A DNA stretch of 64,000 nt from CAVQAH01 sp963784195. GTDB taxonomy: Bacteria > Acidobacteriota > Vicinamibacteria > Vicinamibacterales > 2-12-FULL-66-21. The position numbers and the translations under genes are program-made. The first letter of the stretch is position 1, and every line of letters begins with the position of its first letter. The notes beneath the pieces were generated by a model, which saw only the letters and a program-made list of their open reading frames with translations, did no database searches and was not told the origin of the DNA. The stretch is from the NCBI GenBank assembly GCA_963784195.1, contig CAWARA010000020.1, forward strand, positions 186,001 through 250,000, written 5' to 3'. Below are positions 28,669 through 38,211 of this stretch, one piece after another.

Positions 28669-29459
28669 TCACAGTAAGCCAGCGATATACCCCCCATCCA
28701 CCTGCAGCGTCACACCCGTCAGATACGACGCTCGATCCGACGCGAGGAAAGCCACCGCCGCCCCGAACTCGTCAGGCGTGCCCATCCGCCGCATCGGAAT
28801 CTTTTCCTCGGTCCGCTTCTGCACGATCTCGGGCGCGATGCCTCCCGCTGCGCCGCTGCTGCCGTCAGCTCCACCACGCGGTCGGTCGCGGTATATCCCG
28901 GAGCCACGCAGTTCACGAGGATACGATCGGACGCAAGCTCGTTCGACAGCGTCTTCGACAATCCGGTAACCGCCGCGCGCAACGCGTTGGACAGCACGAG
29001 TCCCTGAACCGGCTGCTTTACCGAGATCGACGTGATGTGAATGATTCGGCCGCCACCCCGCGCGCGCATATGCGGGATGACCCCTCGCGACAGGCGGACG
29101 ACGCTCATGAGGAGCGATTCGATGGCCGCGTACCAGTCGGCGTCCTGGATTCCTTCGAACGGCCCGGAGGGCGGTCCGCCGGTATTGGTGACGAGGACGT
29201 CGATCCCGCCGAGCGAATCAGCAGCAGTTCGGATCAGGCGGTCGGCATCGGCCTGGACGCCAACGTCCGCGGGAACCGCGAGCACCGTCGCCCCGGTTTC
29301 GGCGCGAATCTCGCGCGCCGCCTGCTCGAGTGCATCGGCGCGCCGGGCGCACATCACGATTGAGGCACCCTCCCGCGCGAGCGCCAGCGCCGACGCACGC
29401 CCCAGCCCCTTGCTCGCGGCACAGACGATTGCGCACTTACCTGTCAATCCTAGATCCAT
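28669..29459 (-). CDS. SDR family oxidoreductase (FabG-like), frameshifted near C-terminus
   Basis: About 263 residues once repaired. GKCAIVCAASKGLGRASALALAREGA is close to the classical TGxxxGxG cofactor site, though the usual TGG/TGA is replaced by CAASKGLG; VTNTGGPP is the NNAG equivalent. The usual catalytic YxxxK tyrosine is not seen: SNALRAAVTGLSKTL stands where YAASKAAV is expected, with Asn/Leu in place of Tyr. After ELTAAAAQRE the frame breaks near 28841-28846 and resumes as GIAPEIVQKRTEEKIPMRRM to a normal VDGGY ending (stop at 28669). The substrate is unknown, and missing catalytic residues make activity uncertain. Confidence 0.75.
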
Positions 29460-29494
29460 GTCTATCTGATCCTCGTTGGTCGTGGTTCGTCGCT

Positions 29495-29570
29495 CGTTCC
29501 AGGAGCGCGCGGCTTCAGCCGCGCGTCAGCGCCTGGTGACGCGGAGCTGAAGCTCCGCGCTCCTGGAACG
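29495..29570. repeat. Cloverleaf-like palindromic repeat, copy C
   Basis: A perfect 15-bp terminal inverted repeat (CGTTCCAGGAGCGCG at 29495-29509 and its complement at 29556-29570) encloses GCGCGGC-TTCA-GCCGCGC and GCGGAGC-TGAA-GCTCCGC. The inner stems match those of copies A and B, and the outer stem differs by a few paired changes, so pairing is kept while sequence drifts. It sits upstream of the SDR gene. Confidence 0.87.
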
Positions 29571-29608
29571 GGCGCCGACCGACAAACCACGAACGACGGC
29601 ACGCGCTC

Positions 29609-29980
29609 TTAACGAACGGCTCTGTGGAAGTAATAGTCGGTGTGATCCAGCCAGTCCTGGCGGATCGGGCTGAAGAGATCCAGCTCGAAGGTATCGTCCA
29701 GCGCTTCCGCCTGGTGTTCAACCCACGAGGGAATGTGGAGCACCTCCCCTTCCCGGACGGTGATCTCCTCTCCGGCGATGAGAAACTTGAGCGCGCCTTG
29801 CAGGACGTAGGTCATCTGCTCGCTCTCGTGCGAATGATTGGGGACGAGCGCCCCTTTCTTCAGGTAGATCTGCGAAAGCATCTCGCGCTCGCCGGTAACG
29901 ATCTTGCGCGAGATCATCTCCGTGACCTTCTCGAGCGCAATCTCGTCCCAGCGATGGAGTCTGACGGTTTGGGTGCTCAC
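29609..29980 (-). CDS. Cupin domain protein
   Basis: 123 residues, a single double-stranded beta-helix. Cupin motif 1 appears as VPNHSHESEQMTYVLQG and motif 2 as VLHIPSWVEHQAEAL, giving two to three His and a Glu for one metal ion. Such small cupins act as sugar or ligand-binding enzymes or sensors; the reaction cannot be told from the motifs. GTG start at 29980 with GAGAGGAAC upstream. It follows the SDR gene's promoter side on the same strand and may belong with it. Confidence 0.8.
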   Translation of the reverse strand: MSTQTVRLHRWDEIALEKVTEMISRKIVTGEREMLSQIYLKKGALVPNHSHESEQMTYVLQGALKFLIAGEEITVREGEVLHIPSWVEHQAEALDDTFELDLFSPIRQDWLDHTDYYFHRAVR

Positions 29981-30135
29981 GGCTGTTCCTCTCTGATTCG
30001 ACTGCGCTGGCCCACGCGGCCCGCCGGCGTGAGGGGTCCGATGGACGGCAAAGACCGGGATTATAGCTCCTGAATCGTCGGCGCCGGCTCGGGGTCCGCG
30101 CGCGGACCGGGTGTTATAATCTAGTGTTCAGCCCG

Positions 30136-30214
30136 TCTAGAAGTTGGAAGCTAGGAGCTAGCGCTAGCTGGGAGCTGCTTACTTCTCCTAGCTTCTAGCT
30201 CCTAGCTCCTGAGT
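30136..30214. repeat. AGCTAGGAGCT-word inverted repeat
   Basis: Upstream of the dehydrogenase gene, the words GAAGCTAGGAGCTAGCGCTAGC are followed 20-30 bases later by AGCTTCTAGCTCCTAGCTCC, so the tract folds on itself. Nothing else is recognisable in the 259-base gap 29981-30239. Confidence 0.65.
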
Positions 30215-30239
30215 CACTCGATGAAAGGGCGCTCGACGC

Positions 30240-32378
30240 ATGAAGGGCACGGCGGTCACGAACGGCAGGACCACGAAGTCACGGCGCACCGAACTGCACG
30301 GCCTCTCCCGTGAGGATCTGCTGTGCGCGTACCGCACTATGGTCGTGTCGCGGCGGCTCGACGACAAGGAGATTCAGCTCAAGAACCAGAGCCTGATCTT
30401 CTTTCAAATCAGCGGCGCCGGGCACGAGGCGGTCCTCGTCGCCGCCGGTATGAACCTCAAAGCCGGGCACGACTGGTTCTACCCGTACTACCGAGACCGT
30501 GCCCTGTGTCTGACGCTCGGCATGACGCCGCTCGAGATGCTCCTCAGCGCCGTCGGCTCGAAGGACGATCCGAACTCCGGCGGGCGTCAGATGCCATCCC
30601 ACTGGGGACACAAACGCCTGAACATCGTCTCGCAGTCGAGCCCCACCGGCACGCAGTGCCTGCAGGCAATCGGATGCGCCGAAGCCGGCCTGCTCTACGA
30701 GAAGGTCACCGCCATCGACGGCCGCGAGGAGCACTTCCGCAGCGATGAGGTCACCTACGTCTCCATCGGCGAAGGCACCACGAGCGAAGGCGAGTTCTGG
30801 GAATCACTGAACTCCGCCTGCATCGGCAAACTGCCAGTCGTCTTCATGATCGAGGACAACGGCTACGCCATCTCGGTGCCGGTCGAAGTGCAGACCGCCG
30901 GCGGCGACATTTCCAGGCTCGTCTCGTCGTTCCCCGGCCTGTTCGTGCAGACGATCGACGGAACAGACTTCCTGCAAAGCTACAAGGCGGCTGGCGACGC
31001 GATCGCCTACGCACGCGCACGAAAGGGGCCGGCGTTCATCCACGCCAAGGTGATTCGGCCGTACTCCCACTCGCTGTCGGACGACGAGAAGCTGTACAAG
31101 ACGCCGGACGAACGGGCATCGGAAGCCGCGCGTGATCCGATCGTCCGCATGGCCGAATTCCTGAAGAGCGAAGAGCTCGCCACGGAAGACGAGCTGGCGC
31201 AGGTGGTGAAGGATGTCGAGCGCGAGGTGAACGAGGCGGCCGAAAAAGCCGTGAACGCTCCCAAGCCCTCACCGGAAACGGCCACGCTGTACGTCTACTC
31301 CCCCGACGTCGATCCGTCATCGGATGCGTTCGAGACCGAGGCCCAGCCCGAAGGCAAGCCGGACACCATGGTCGCGGCCATCAACCGCACGATGAAGGAC
31401 GAGATGGCGCGTGACCCCCGCATCGTCGTCTTCGGCGAGGACGTCGCGGATTGCAGCCGTGAGGCGTCGCTCGAGACCGTGTCAGGCAAGGGCGGCGTGT
31501 TCAAGGTCACGCACGGCCTGCAGCGCATGTTCGGCGGCACTCGCGTCTTCAACTCGCCGCTCGCGGAAGCCAACATCGTCGGGCGCGCCATCGGCATGGC
31601 CACACGCGGGATCAAGCCGGTCGTCGAGATCCAGTTCTTCGACTACATCTGGCCGGCCATGATGCAGCTGCGCGACGAGCTCTCGATGCTGCGCTACCGG
31701 TCGAACAACGAGTTCTCGGCGCCGCTGGTGATACGCGTGGCTACTGGTGGCTACCTGCGCGGGGGCGCGCCGTATCACAGCCAGTCCGGCGAGAGCATCT
31801 TCGCGCATTGTCCTGGTCTCCAAATCGCTTTTCCATCGAACGCCCAGGACGCCGCCGGACTCCTTCGGACTGCCATTCGTTGCGACGATCCCGTGCTGTT
31901 CCTCGAACACAAACATCTGTACAGGCAGACTTACAACAAGGGCGAATACCCCGGCGCCGACTACATGGTGCCGTTCGGGCGAGCGCTGGTACGCCGCGAA
32001 GGCACCGATGTGCTCGTCGTCACCTACGGGGCGCTCGTGCAACGCTCGCTGCTCGCGGCCCAGCAGGCGGAAAAGGACGGGATCAGCGTAAAGGTGATCG
32101 ACCTGCGGACCATCGCGCCTTACGACTGGCACACGATCGCGGACGCAGTCGCCGACACGAACCGCGTGATCATCGCGCACGAGGATCAGCTGACGTGCGG
32201 GTTCGGCGCGGAGCTTGCGGCACGGATCGCGGACGAGTTGTTCGAACACCTCGACGCGCCCGTAAGGCGGGTCGCGGCGCTCGACACGCCGGTCGCCTAT
32301 TTCCCCGATCTCGAAGAGGTGATCCTCCCGCAGTCCGCCGACGTGCTGAAGGCCATCAAGGATTTGGCGGCCTATTGA
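30240..32378 (+). CDS. 2-oxoacid dehydrogenase E1, fused alpha and beta subunits
   Basis: 712 residues. The alpha half (1-~350) carries the thiamine-diphosphate region SIGEGTTSEGEFWESLNSA and EDNGYAISVP. An Ala/Glu/Pro linker follows, then the beta half (~375-712) with FGEDVAD, FNSPLAEANIVGRAIGMA and GGAPYHSQSGESIFAH. The enzyme decarboxylates a branched-chain or related 2-oxoacid and passes the acyl group to lipoyl-E2. E2 and E3 are not adjacent. One-chain E1 proteins of this type are usually annotated as branched-chain or pyruvate dehydrogenase; I cannot choose. ATG at 30240. Confidence 0.87.
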   Translation: MKGTAVTNGRTTKSRRTELHGLSREDLLCAYRTMVVSRRLDDKEIQLKNQSLIFFQISGAGHEAVLVAAGMNLKAGHDWFYPYYRDRALCLTLGMTPLEMLLSAVGSKDDPNSGGRQMPSHWGHKRLNIVSQSSPTGTQCLQAIGCAEAGLLYEKVTAIDGREEHFRSDEVTYVSIGEGTTSEGEFWESLNSACIGKLPVVFMIEDNGYAISVPVEVQTAGGDISRLVSSFPGLFVQTIDGTDFLQSYKAAGDAIAYARARKGPAFIHAKVIRPYSHSLSDDEKLYKTPDERASEAARDPIVRMAEFLKSEELATEDELAQVVKDVEREVNEAAEKAVNAPKPSPETATLYVYSPDVDPSSDAFETEAQPEGKPDTMVAAINRTMKDEMARDPRIVVFGEDVADCSREASLETVSGKGGVFKVTHGLQRMFGGTRVFNSPLAEANIVGRAIGMATRGIKPVVEIQFFDYIWPAMMQLRDELSMLRYRSNNEFSAPLVIRVATGGYLRGGAPYHSQSGESIFAHCPGLQIAFPSNAQDAAGLLRTAIRCDDPVLFLEHKHLYRQTYNKGEYPGADYMVPFGRALVRREGTDVLVVTYGALVQRSLLAAQQAEKDGISVKVIDLRTIAPYDWHTIADAVADTNRVIIAHEDQLTCGFGAELAARIADELFEHLDAPVRRVAALDTPVAYFPDLEEVILPQSADVLKAIKDLAAY

Positions 32379-32388
32379 GGATCACGGC

Positions 32389-33388
32389 GTGCGCCGCCTG
32401 CTCGCCGTCCTGATTGCCCTGACCACGGCTCCGCCGCGAGCGCTGCCGGTGGAAACGCTCACCTCGACAGCCGCGCTGCCGGCGCATCTCGCGGGCGCCA
32501 TCGGCGAGATGACGGCTTGCGAACAAACGCCTGACGGCCGGTACTTCGTCTTCGACCGCCGCGCGCATACCGTCTACACCGTTCCTCCGACGCGCGATCA
32601 GGTCCGCAAGCTCGTGGAAATCGGCGCCGAGCCTGGACGGGTGCTCCGTCCGACGGCTTTCGATGTGGCCAACGACGAAACGTTCGTTGTCGCGGACGCG
32701 CCCTTCGAAACCCGTCGCGTGCAGGTCTTTCACAGCACGGGCTCAACACTTGGCGGGTTCACGATTCCCGGGCGTGAAGTGCCGCTCATCGTCATGGAAG
32801 GAATGGTGCTGAGCGGGATCGGATCGCTGGAGTACACCGGTCAATCGATGCTCATGAGCCAGCCGCAGAACGGATCGCTCGTCGTCGAATACGGTCTGGA
32901 CGGCCGGACCCTTCGAACCTTCGGCACACTTCGGCCGACGGGGCAGGAACAGGACCACGACGTCCATGTCGGGCTCAACGCCGGAGTGGTGGTCATCAAT
33001 CCGCGAGGCGGGTTCTACTATGTGTTCCTCGCAGGTGTTCCCGTGTTCCGCAAGTACGACGCCGCCGGCACGTTGCTCTTCGAGCGTCACATCGAGGGCA
33101 CTGAGCTCGACGAGTACGTGCAGAAGCTGCCGACGACCTGGCCCCGCCGCAAGGACGCTGGCGGTCGCGAGCTCCCCGTCATCCGCCCCGCAGTCCGCGC
33201 AGCGGCCGCCGATCCCGAAGGCAATCTATGGATATCGCTCGCCGTGCCCGTCACCTACGTCTACGACGTCAACGGCGACAAGCGAAGGGTCGTTCAGTTC
33301 CGCGGCGGCAGGAATCATCTCGCCGAGCAGCCTGACGTTCACGAACAAGGGACGGCCGCTGGTCTCACCGGGGTGCTATACGTTCTGA
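32389..33388 (+). CDS. Secreted propeller-like protein, frameshifted at C-terminus
   Basis: About 332 residues when repaired. A GTG at 32389 starts a short hydrophobic leader (LLAVLIALTTAPPRALP). The body has NHL/6-bladed-propeller-like strands: CEQTPDGRYFVFDRRAHTVY, VLRPTAFDVANDETFVVADA and AAADPEGNLWISLAVP. The uncorrected frame would run on through the repeat tract to 33552, but near 33303-33308 a one-G difference switches to SPSSLTFTNKGRPLVSPG and a stop at 33388. That ending is protein-like, while the long one merely translates GTGAACC repeats. Function unknown. Confidence 0.65.
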
Positions 33389-33520
33389 CGAGGGTTCAGG
33401 ACGAGGGTTCAACACGAGGGTTCACCGCGAAGGTTCACCGCGAGGTTCAGACGAAACCTCGTCGTGAACTTTCGTGTGAACCCCGTGTGAACCCTCGTGT
33501 GAACCCCCGTGTGAACCGCC
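33389..33520. repeat. GTGAACC/GGGTTCA inverted word tract
   Basis: The left half consists of AGGGTTCAACACG-like words and the right half of their complements, TCGTGTGAACCC, CCGTGTGAACCC and so on, meeting near 33455. It separates convergent genes (propeller protein and TonB receptor) and may act as a bidirectional terminator. A one-direction version lies at 43776-43855. Confidence 0.8.
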
Positions 33521-33523
33521 GTC

Positions 33524-36500
33524 CTAGAAAATCAACCTCGCCATCAGCCTGAGCTCGCGACGCCCGAGGAACGCGTTGGCCTGGCGGAAGCGTGCATCCG
33601 GGCGGATGCCCGCCGTGTTCGCGGCCACTGACGCGAAATCGAAGCCGGCGAAGAACGCCTCGTTCGGCAGGTTGATCGCGTCTCGGTAGGGCGTCGTGTT
33701 GTAGCCCGTGGCCGTATCCTGATCGAACAGGTTGATCACGTTCAGGTTCAGGCCAATGCGCATGCTGGGCGTCAACCGGAAGTCCTGCGCCACTGACAGG
33801 TTGGTGCGCGACAACGTTGGCGTGCGCCCGAGGTCACCGCGCCCGTATGGGAAGAACGGGATCGTGATCTGGTTCACCTGCGTCTGCAGCGGCGTTCCGC
33901 TCTCGAGCAGGTACTCGAGGCCAAAGGTGGTTCCCCAACGCAGATCGTACGTGCCCTGGAGCTTGTACTGGTGCGGACGGTCGGTTTGGAGACGCCCGTA
34001 GACCAGCTCACCGAACGAGTTGTACGACTGGTAGAGCCCGTCGAAGAACCGGTCGGTGTTCGGCGCCAGGCGGCCGTTCTCGTCCGAACTGGCCAGGCCT
34101 GAGTAGTTGCCGTACAACCGACTGTACAGGTAGCTCGTGTCCAGCGACCAGTTATTGGACAGGCGCTTCCGCAACCGCAACTCTACGCCGTCGTAGGTCC
34201 GCTTCGGCCGCGGCTGCGATGGACACGTCGGGCACTGCGCCGCCAGCGGGAACTCCGCCGGGCCTTGACCTGGATTCGCGATGCGGAACACCTCGCCGAC
34301 GCCCGCCACCAGTGTCCCGACGTCCTCGAACGTCTGGTCCACCCACTTGTGCGCGTAACGCACGCTCACCGACATCGTGCGGGTCAACTCGTGGTCGAGG
34401 CCGACGGTCAGCTCCTGCGTGCGCACTGGCTCGAGGTCCGGGGCGATCAGGTTGTTGTCACGAGCGTTCGACGGGTGACGGTTGTCGACCTGCTCGATGA
34501 AGGTGCCCGGACAGCTCGGCCCACCGACTGGCGGGTGCGCGCACTGAATCGACGGCCAGTCGAAGGTGTCGAGCGTGTAGTAGTAGTTGACGGAGTGTTC
34601 GGCGCCGAACAGCCCGCGCGGCAGGTTCGTCTTGGTGATGTCGTAGAACATCCCCCAGCTGCCGTACGTCTTCCACTTGCCGTCGCCGAACATGTCGAGC
34701 GCGAATCCGAGGCGCGGCGCGATCTTGTCGCCGAAGCCGAAATGGATGCCGGGGTTTTCTTCGACGTAGGACGGAATGTCTTCGCGCTCGGTGCGGACAC
34801 CGTAGTTCACCGTCAACCGGTTGTTCAGCGTCCACGAGTCCTGCACGAAGAGTCCGACGTTGCTGAAGTCGATCGTGCCAAACGTCCGCGCCATGGTGAC
34901 GACGTAGTAGCCGTATCGGCCGGTGACCTGCCGGTTGTCCAGCGTCGCACGCGTGCGCCCCCAGTTCAGGTTGACCGTCGGGAACTGAGCCCCGTTGTTG
35001 ACGTCGTTCGTCATGCGCTCGTACTGAACGCCCGCCTTGATCGTGTGCTGTCCCTTCCAGTTGCGATACAGCGTCGCGTCGGAGTTGACCGCGAACCGCG
35101 CGTAGTTGTCCTTGACGTTCCTGGTGCTCGAAATGAAATCGGCATAGCCATTCGCCTGCTTGAACTCGGCGGGGATGTCGGCGAATTGCGCACCAGTCAG
35201 GTTGGAGCCGGTGAACGTGTGCCGCAGGCGGTCCCCCGTCGGCCCTTGCTGGTTCGAGCCGTATCCGAGGAATCCTGCTGTCACGTTGACGTACATCCGC
35301 GGCGTCACGACCCAGTCCATCACACCCGAGTACAGATCGTTGTAACTGTCCGTCCAGTTCTGATCAGGAAAGAGGGTCGGGTTATCGAGCGACGTGCCAT
35401 CCGGCTCGATGGCAGGCAGGGCCACCCCGCCCTTCGTGCGCTCGATGATGCTCGAGAACTTGGCGCGCAGATTCGGCTTGAGCTGGGCGCTCACGTTGAC
35501 GTTCGCGTCGTACTCTTCGTCGCGCGACGTGAACGTATCGGTCACGTTGTTCTGCGTGAACGTGACGGTCCGCTGCTGATTGTTGATCTGCGGCACGAAC
35601 CCGGCGAAGAACCACATCCGGTCGCGCATGATCGGGCCACCGAGGCTCAGGACCGGCTCGTAGTTCTGGAAGTCAGCCGGCGGCGTGGTCACGTACTCGG
35701 CGATCCGCTGGTCGATCGGGTTCAGCCGCAGCGTCGGCCGCGTGTCACCCATCAGGTCTTCTGATCGGAAGTAGATTCCAGCGCTGCCGTGGTAGGCGTT
35801 GCTACCGCTCTTGGTGATGGCGCTGACGACGCCTCCCGTCGCGGCACGGTACTCGGCGTTGTAGCCGCTCTGCTTGACCTGAACTTCCTGGACGAAATCC
35901 GTCCGCACTTCTCCGGTTCCCGTCCCCGTGCCCCTGCCCGAAACGCCCGTCCGAATCGTCGTCGTGTCCATGCCGTCGATGACGTAACGGTTCTCGGCGC
36001 CGCTGGCGCCATCGACCATGACGCCGCCGCCGCGCGATTCGTCACTGGTACCTGGGGCGTATGTGATGACGCTCGTGAAATTGCGGCCCTTGGGAATGCG
36101 GTCGATGACTTCCTGCGTGATGCTCAGGCTCGCCGCGTTCTGCTTGACGTCGATCAGCGGTGACTCGCCGCTGACCGTCACCGATTCCGCCACGGCCGCG
36201 ACGGCGAGTGTCAGGTTGACTCGAAGAACCTGCCCAAGCTCGAGGGCAATCTTGTCGACCTTCGGCGGCGCGAAGCCCGATAGGGTACCGGTGATCTCGT
36301 AGGTTCCCGGTGGAAGTGCTGGAAAGCGATAAATGCCTTCCGTATCGGTCACCGCCGAGGAAACGCCGACGAGCGCCGGACTGCGCGCCTCGATCGTCGC
36401 TCCCGGCATCACGGCGCCGGAACTGTCGCGAACCACGCCTTCGATCGATCCTCGCTGTTCCTGGGCGCTGGCCGGGACGGCAAGCGCCAGGCACACGAGG

Positions 36501-36529
36501 ACAGCACCGAGGTGTCTCGTGTTGAACAT
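33524..36529 (-). CDS. TonB-dependent receptor with carboxypeptidase-regulatory-like domain
   Basis: 1001 residues. The signal peptide (MFNTRHLGAVLVCLALAVPASAQ) is followed by a carboxypeptidase-regulatory-like beta-sandwich (IEGVVRDSSGAVMPGATIEA..GIYRFPALPPGTYEIT), a plug region (RIPKGRNFTSVITYAPGTS, YVIDGMD) and a ~700-residue outer-membrane barrel ending in LMARLIF with the usual terminal Phe. This is the Oar-like receptor type abundant in Acidobacteriota. It imports, or binds, large substrates at the outer membrane with TonB energy. The ATG at 36529 is preferred over the one at 36556 because it begins the signal peptide. Confidence 0.9.
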   Translation of the reverse strand: MFNTRHLGAVLVCLALAVPASAQEQRGSIEGVVRDSSGAVMPGATIEARSPALVGVSSAVTDTEGIYRFPALPPGTYEITGTLSGFAPPKVDKIALELGQVLRVNLTLAVAAVAESVTVSGESPLIDVKQNAASLSITQEVIDRIPKGRNFTSVITYAPGTSDESRGGGVMVDGASGAENRYVIDGMDTTTIRTGVSGRGTGTGTGEVRTDFVQEVQVKQSGYNAEYRAATGGVVSAITKSGSNAYHGSAGIYFRSEDLMGDTRPTLRLNPIDQRIAEYVTTPPADFQNYEPVLSLGGPIMRDRMWFFAGFVPQINNQQRTVTFTQNNVTDTFTSRDEEYDANVNVSAQLKPNLRAKFSSIIERTKGGVALPAIEPDGTSLDNPTLFPDQNWTDSYNDLYSGVMDWVVTPRMYVNVTAGFLGYGSNQQGPTGDRLRHTFTGSNLTGAQFADIPAEFKQANGYADFISSTRNVKDNYARFAVNSDATLYRNWKGQHTIKAGVQYERMTNDVNNGAQFPTVNLNWGRTRATLDNRQVTGRYGYYVVTMARTFGTIDFSNVGLFVQDSWTLNNRLTVNYGVRTEREDIPSYVEENPGIHFGFGDKIAPRLGFALDMFGDGKWKTYGSWGMFYDITKTNLPRGLFGAEHSVNYYYTLDTFDWPSIQCAHPPVGGPSCPGTFIEQVDNRHPSNARDNNLIAPDLEPVRTQELTVGLDHELTRTMSVSVRYAHKWVDQTFEDVGTLVAGVGEVFRIANPGQGPAEFPLAAQCPTCPSQPRPKRTYDGVELRLRKRLSNNWSLDTSYLYSRLYGNYSGLASSDENGRLAPNTDRFFDGLYQSYNSFGELVYGRLQTDRPHQYKLQGTYDLRWGTTFGLEYLLESGTPLQTQVNQITIPFFPYGRGDLGRTPTLSRTNLSVAQDFRLTPSMRIGLNLNVINLFDQDTATGYNTTPYRDAINLPNEAFFAGFDFASVAANTAGIRPDARFRQANAFLGRRELRLMARLIF

Positions 36530-36556
36530 CGACCTTCTGTCCTTTCTCCGCGACAA

Positions 36557-36880
36557 TCGGACCCGGCGCGCTCGGTGCTCGTTGGGAGGAGAATCAGGAG
36601 GATGCCGTATAAGCCGTGATTCTGAGTACAGAAAGCGCCGCTGCCGCTGCGCAGGTATCGCGCACTTTCAGCGATCCCCGCAGCGCTGTAAACAGCCTTG
36701 GTACAAGCGCTGACGCGAAATTCCTGGCCCACGGCCCAGGAAAATCGCACGAAATGCAGAGGTCTCGAGTCGCACGAGATTTCGGGAACCTTGGGACAGA
36801 TTGTCGATGGCTGGTGACGGCTGGCCCCAGGTGCCGGGCGTCAGTCCCGTCGGATTTTCGTCACGGCCGTTCGTCACCCG
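36557..36880. other. Intergenic region upstream of TonB receptor
   Basis: The 324-base stretch between the TonB receptor start and the lipid-kinase stop. The receptor promoter should lie here. I see no convincing -35/-10 pair, no strong hairpin and no small gene; GGCCCACGGCCCAGG-like and GTCACGGCC-like words occur but form no clear operator. Confidence 0.4.
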
Positions 36881-37789
36881 TCACGGGTTGCCGGCAAAGA
36901 AGCGGGCCGCCCGCGGCAACACCGAGTACTCGCAGGAGCTCGCCTCCATGACTTCGCCGTCGGTGTTGACGAGAACCGGGCGGTCGAATGCAATCGTGAC
37001 CGTCGAGGCTCGCAGATAACGGACACGCGGGTCGCTGACGTGATCGCCGCCGCTGACCTTTCGAAGCAGGGCGACGAACTCGAGCGTCGGCATGTTCTCG
37101 ATCACACACACATCGAGCAGGCCATCGTCGATGAGCGCCGAGGGCGCGATCAGGCGTCCGCCGCCGATCTGCCGGGCGTTGCAGACGGCAAAGGCATATG
37201 CCTCGGTCTCGATCCGATGGCCGCCCGGGTCGGCGTGCAGCGTCATGGGAACCGGATCGAAGTCCATCAATGTCTGCACGCCGCCGACGAGGTAGGCGAG
37301 ACGCCCCGCAATCGACTTCATTTGTGGCGTGACGGCTTCGGACACCTCGGCGATGAAACCGCCGCCGGACACGTTGACGAACATCCGGCCGTTCAAGCGG
37401 CCGACATCGACAGTCACGATCCGTTGCTGCTGGAGCAGATCGATCGCGCGGTCGACGTCGACAGGCAGCCCGAGCGTCTGCGCAAAATCGTTGCCGGTGC
37501 CGAGAGGAACGACCCCGAAGATCACTGATTCGAGACCTCCCGCCACCGCGGCCACGCCGTTGACGGCCTCGTTGACCGTGCCGTCGCCACCCCCCACGAA
37601 CAACACGTCCACACCATCGGCGACCGCCCGCTTTGCGGCCTCCTCGCAGTCACCGGGGCCGACGCTCAGCACGATCTCGACCGTCCCGAATCGCTCTTTC
37701 AGGGACAGGTTCAGATCGGCGGCGTAGGACAGCGCGCGATCGCGGCCCGCGGCAGGGTTGAGGATCACGCGTGCGCGCTTGACGTTCAT
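36881..37789 (-). CDS. Diacylglycerol-kinase-like lipid kinase
   Basis: 302 residues. VILNPAAGRDRA is the N-terminal nucleotide-binding start, VLFVGGGDGTVNEAVNGV is the GGGDGT catalytic signature of the DAGK/sphingosine-kinase/YegS fold and PLGTGNDFAQTLGLP follows. C-terminal lobe residues include INTDGE-like VNTDGEVMEAS. It should phosphorylate a lipid such as diacylglycerol at the inner membrane. Its ATG overlaps the gvpK stop (ATGA), so the two are translationally coupled and it forms the end of the gas-vesicle operon. Whether it acts in vesicle biology or is a passenger is unknown. Confidence 0.87.
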   Translation of the reverse strand: MNVKRARVILNPAAGRDRALSYAADLNLSLKERFGTVEIVLSVGPGDCEEAAKRAVADGVDVLFVGGGDGTVNEAVNGVAAVAGGLESVIFGVVPLGTGNDFAQTLGLPVDVDRAIDLLQQQRIVTVDVGRLNGRMFVNVSGGGFIAEVSEAVTPQMKSIAGRLAYLVGGVQTLMDFDPVPMTLHADPGGHRIETEAYAFAVCNARQIGGGRLIAPSALIDDGLLDVCVIENMPTLEFVALLRKVSGGDHVSDPRVRYLRASTVTIAFDRPVLVNTDGEVMEASSCEYSVLPRAARFFAGNP

Positions 37790-38211
37790 AACAACCGCCC
37801 GATGGGCCCGAGATCGAGCTTCAGATCCTCCGGCGACAGATCGAATTGCGCGCCGATTTCGCGAATGGTTTCTTCGAGCCGCATGAGCGCGGTGCCGATG
37901 GCCTCGGTCTCCTCGGGCGTCAGCGTGGCATCCTCCATTCGGCGGATCGCCTGACGTTCGAGCAGTTGGCGGATTAGTTCGATCAGTGTCAGCACGAGCT
38001 TCACGACCGAACGCTTCACGTCCTCCGGATTGGCATTCCAGCGCGGAGGCCCCGTGTCTCGCGCGAGACGTTCGAGTTGCTCGCGAAGCGCTTCGAGCTC
38101 CCGTGCATCGGCTGGTGTGGCATCCAGGACCTGGCCAGCCGGAGATGGACGGCGCCGCTGCGCGCGGCGAGGCACAGGAGCGCGACGCTTCGACGGTTTG
38201 CCTGCTTTCAT
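37786..38211 (-). CDS. gvpK: Gas vesicle protein GvpK
   Basis: 141 residues. The basic N-terminal ~40 residues precede a conserved core: NANPEDVKRSVVKLVLTLIE, LLERQAIRRMEDATLTPEE, and the C-terminal DLSPEDLKLDLGPIGRLL, which is the GvpK hallmark. GvpK is one of the accessory proteins needed for gas vesicle formation in other bacteria; its exact job is unclear. Its ATG overlaps the upstream gene by ATGA, and its TGA overlaps the kinase ATG, so it is coupled on both sides. Confidence 0.93.
   Translation of the reverse strand: MKAGKPSKRRAPVPRRAQRRRPSPAGQVLDATPADARELEALREQLERLARDTGPPRWNANPEDVKRSVVKLVLTLIELIRQLLERQAIRRMEDATLTPEETEAIGTALMRLEETIREIGAQFDLSPEDLKLDLGPIGRLL

Noticed and set aside
33389..33552. 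C-terminal extension of the propeller-like protein
   Set aside because: The extra residues only translate the GTGAACC word tract. A one-base correction near 33305 gives a normal ending at 33388.
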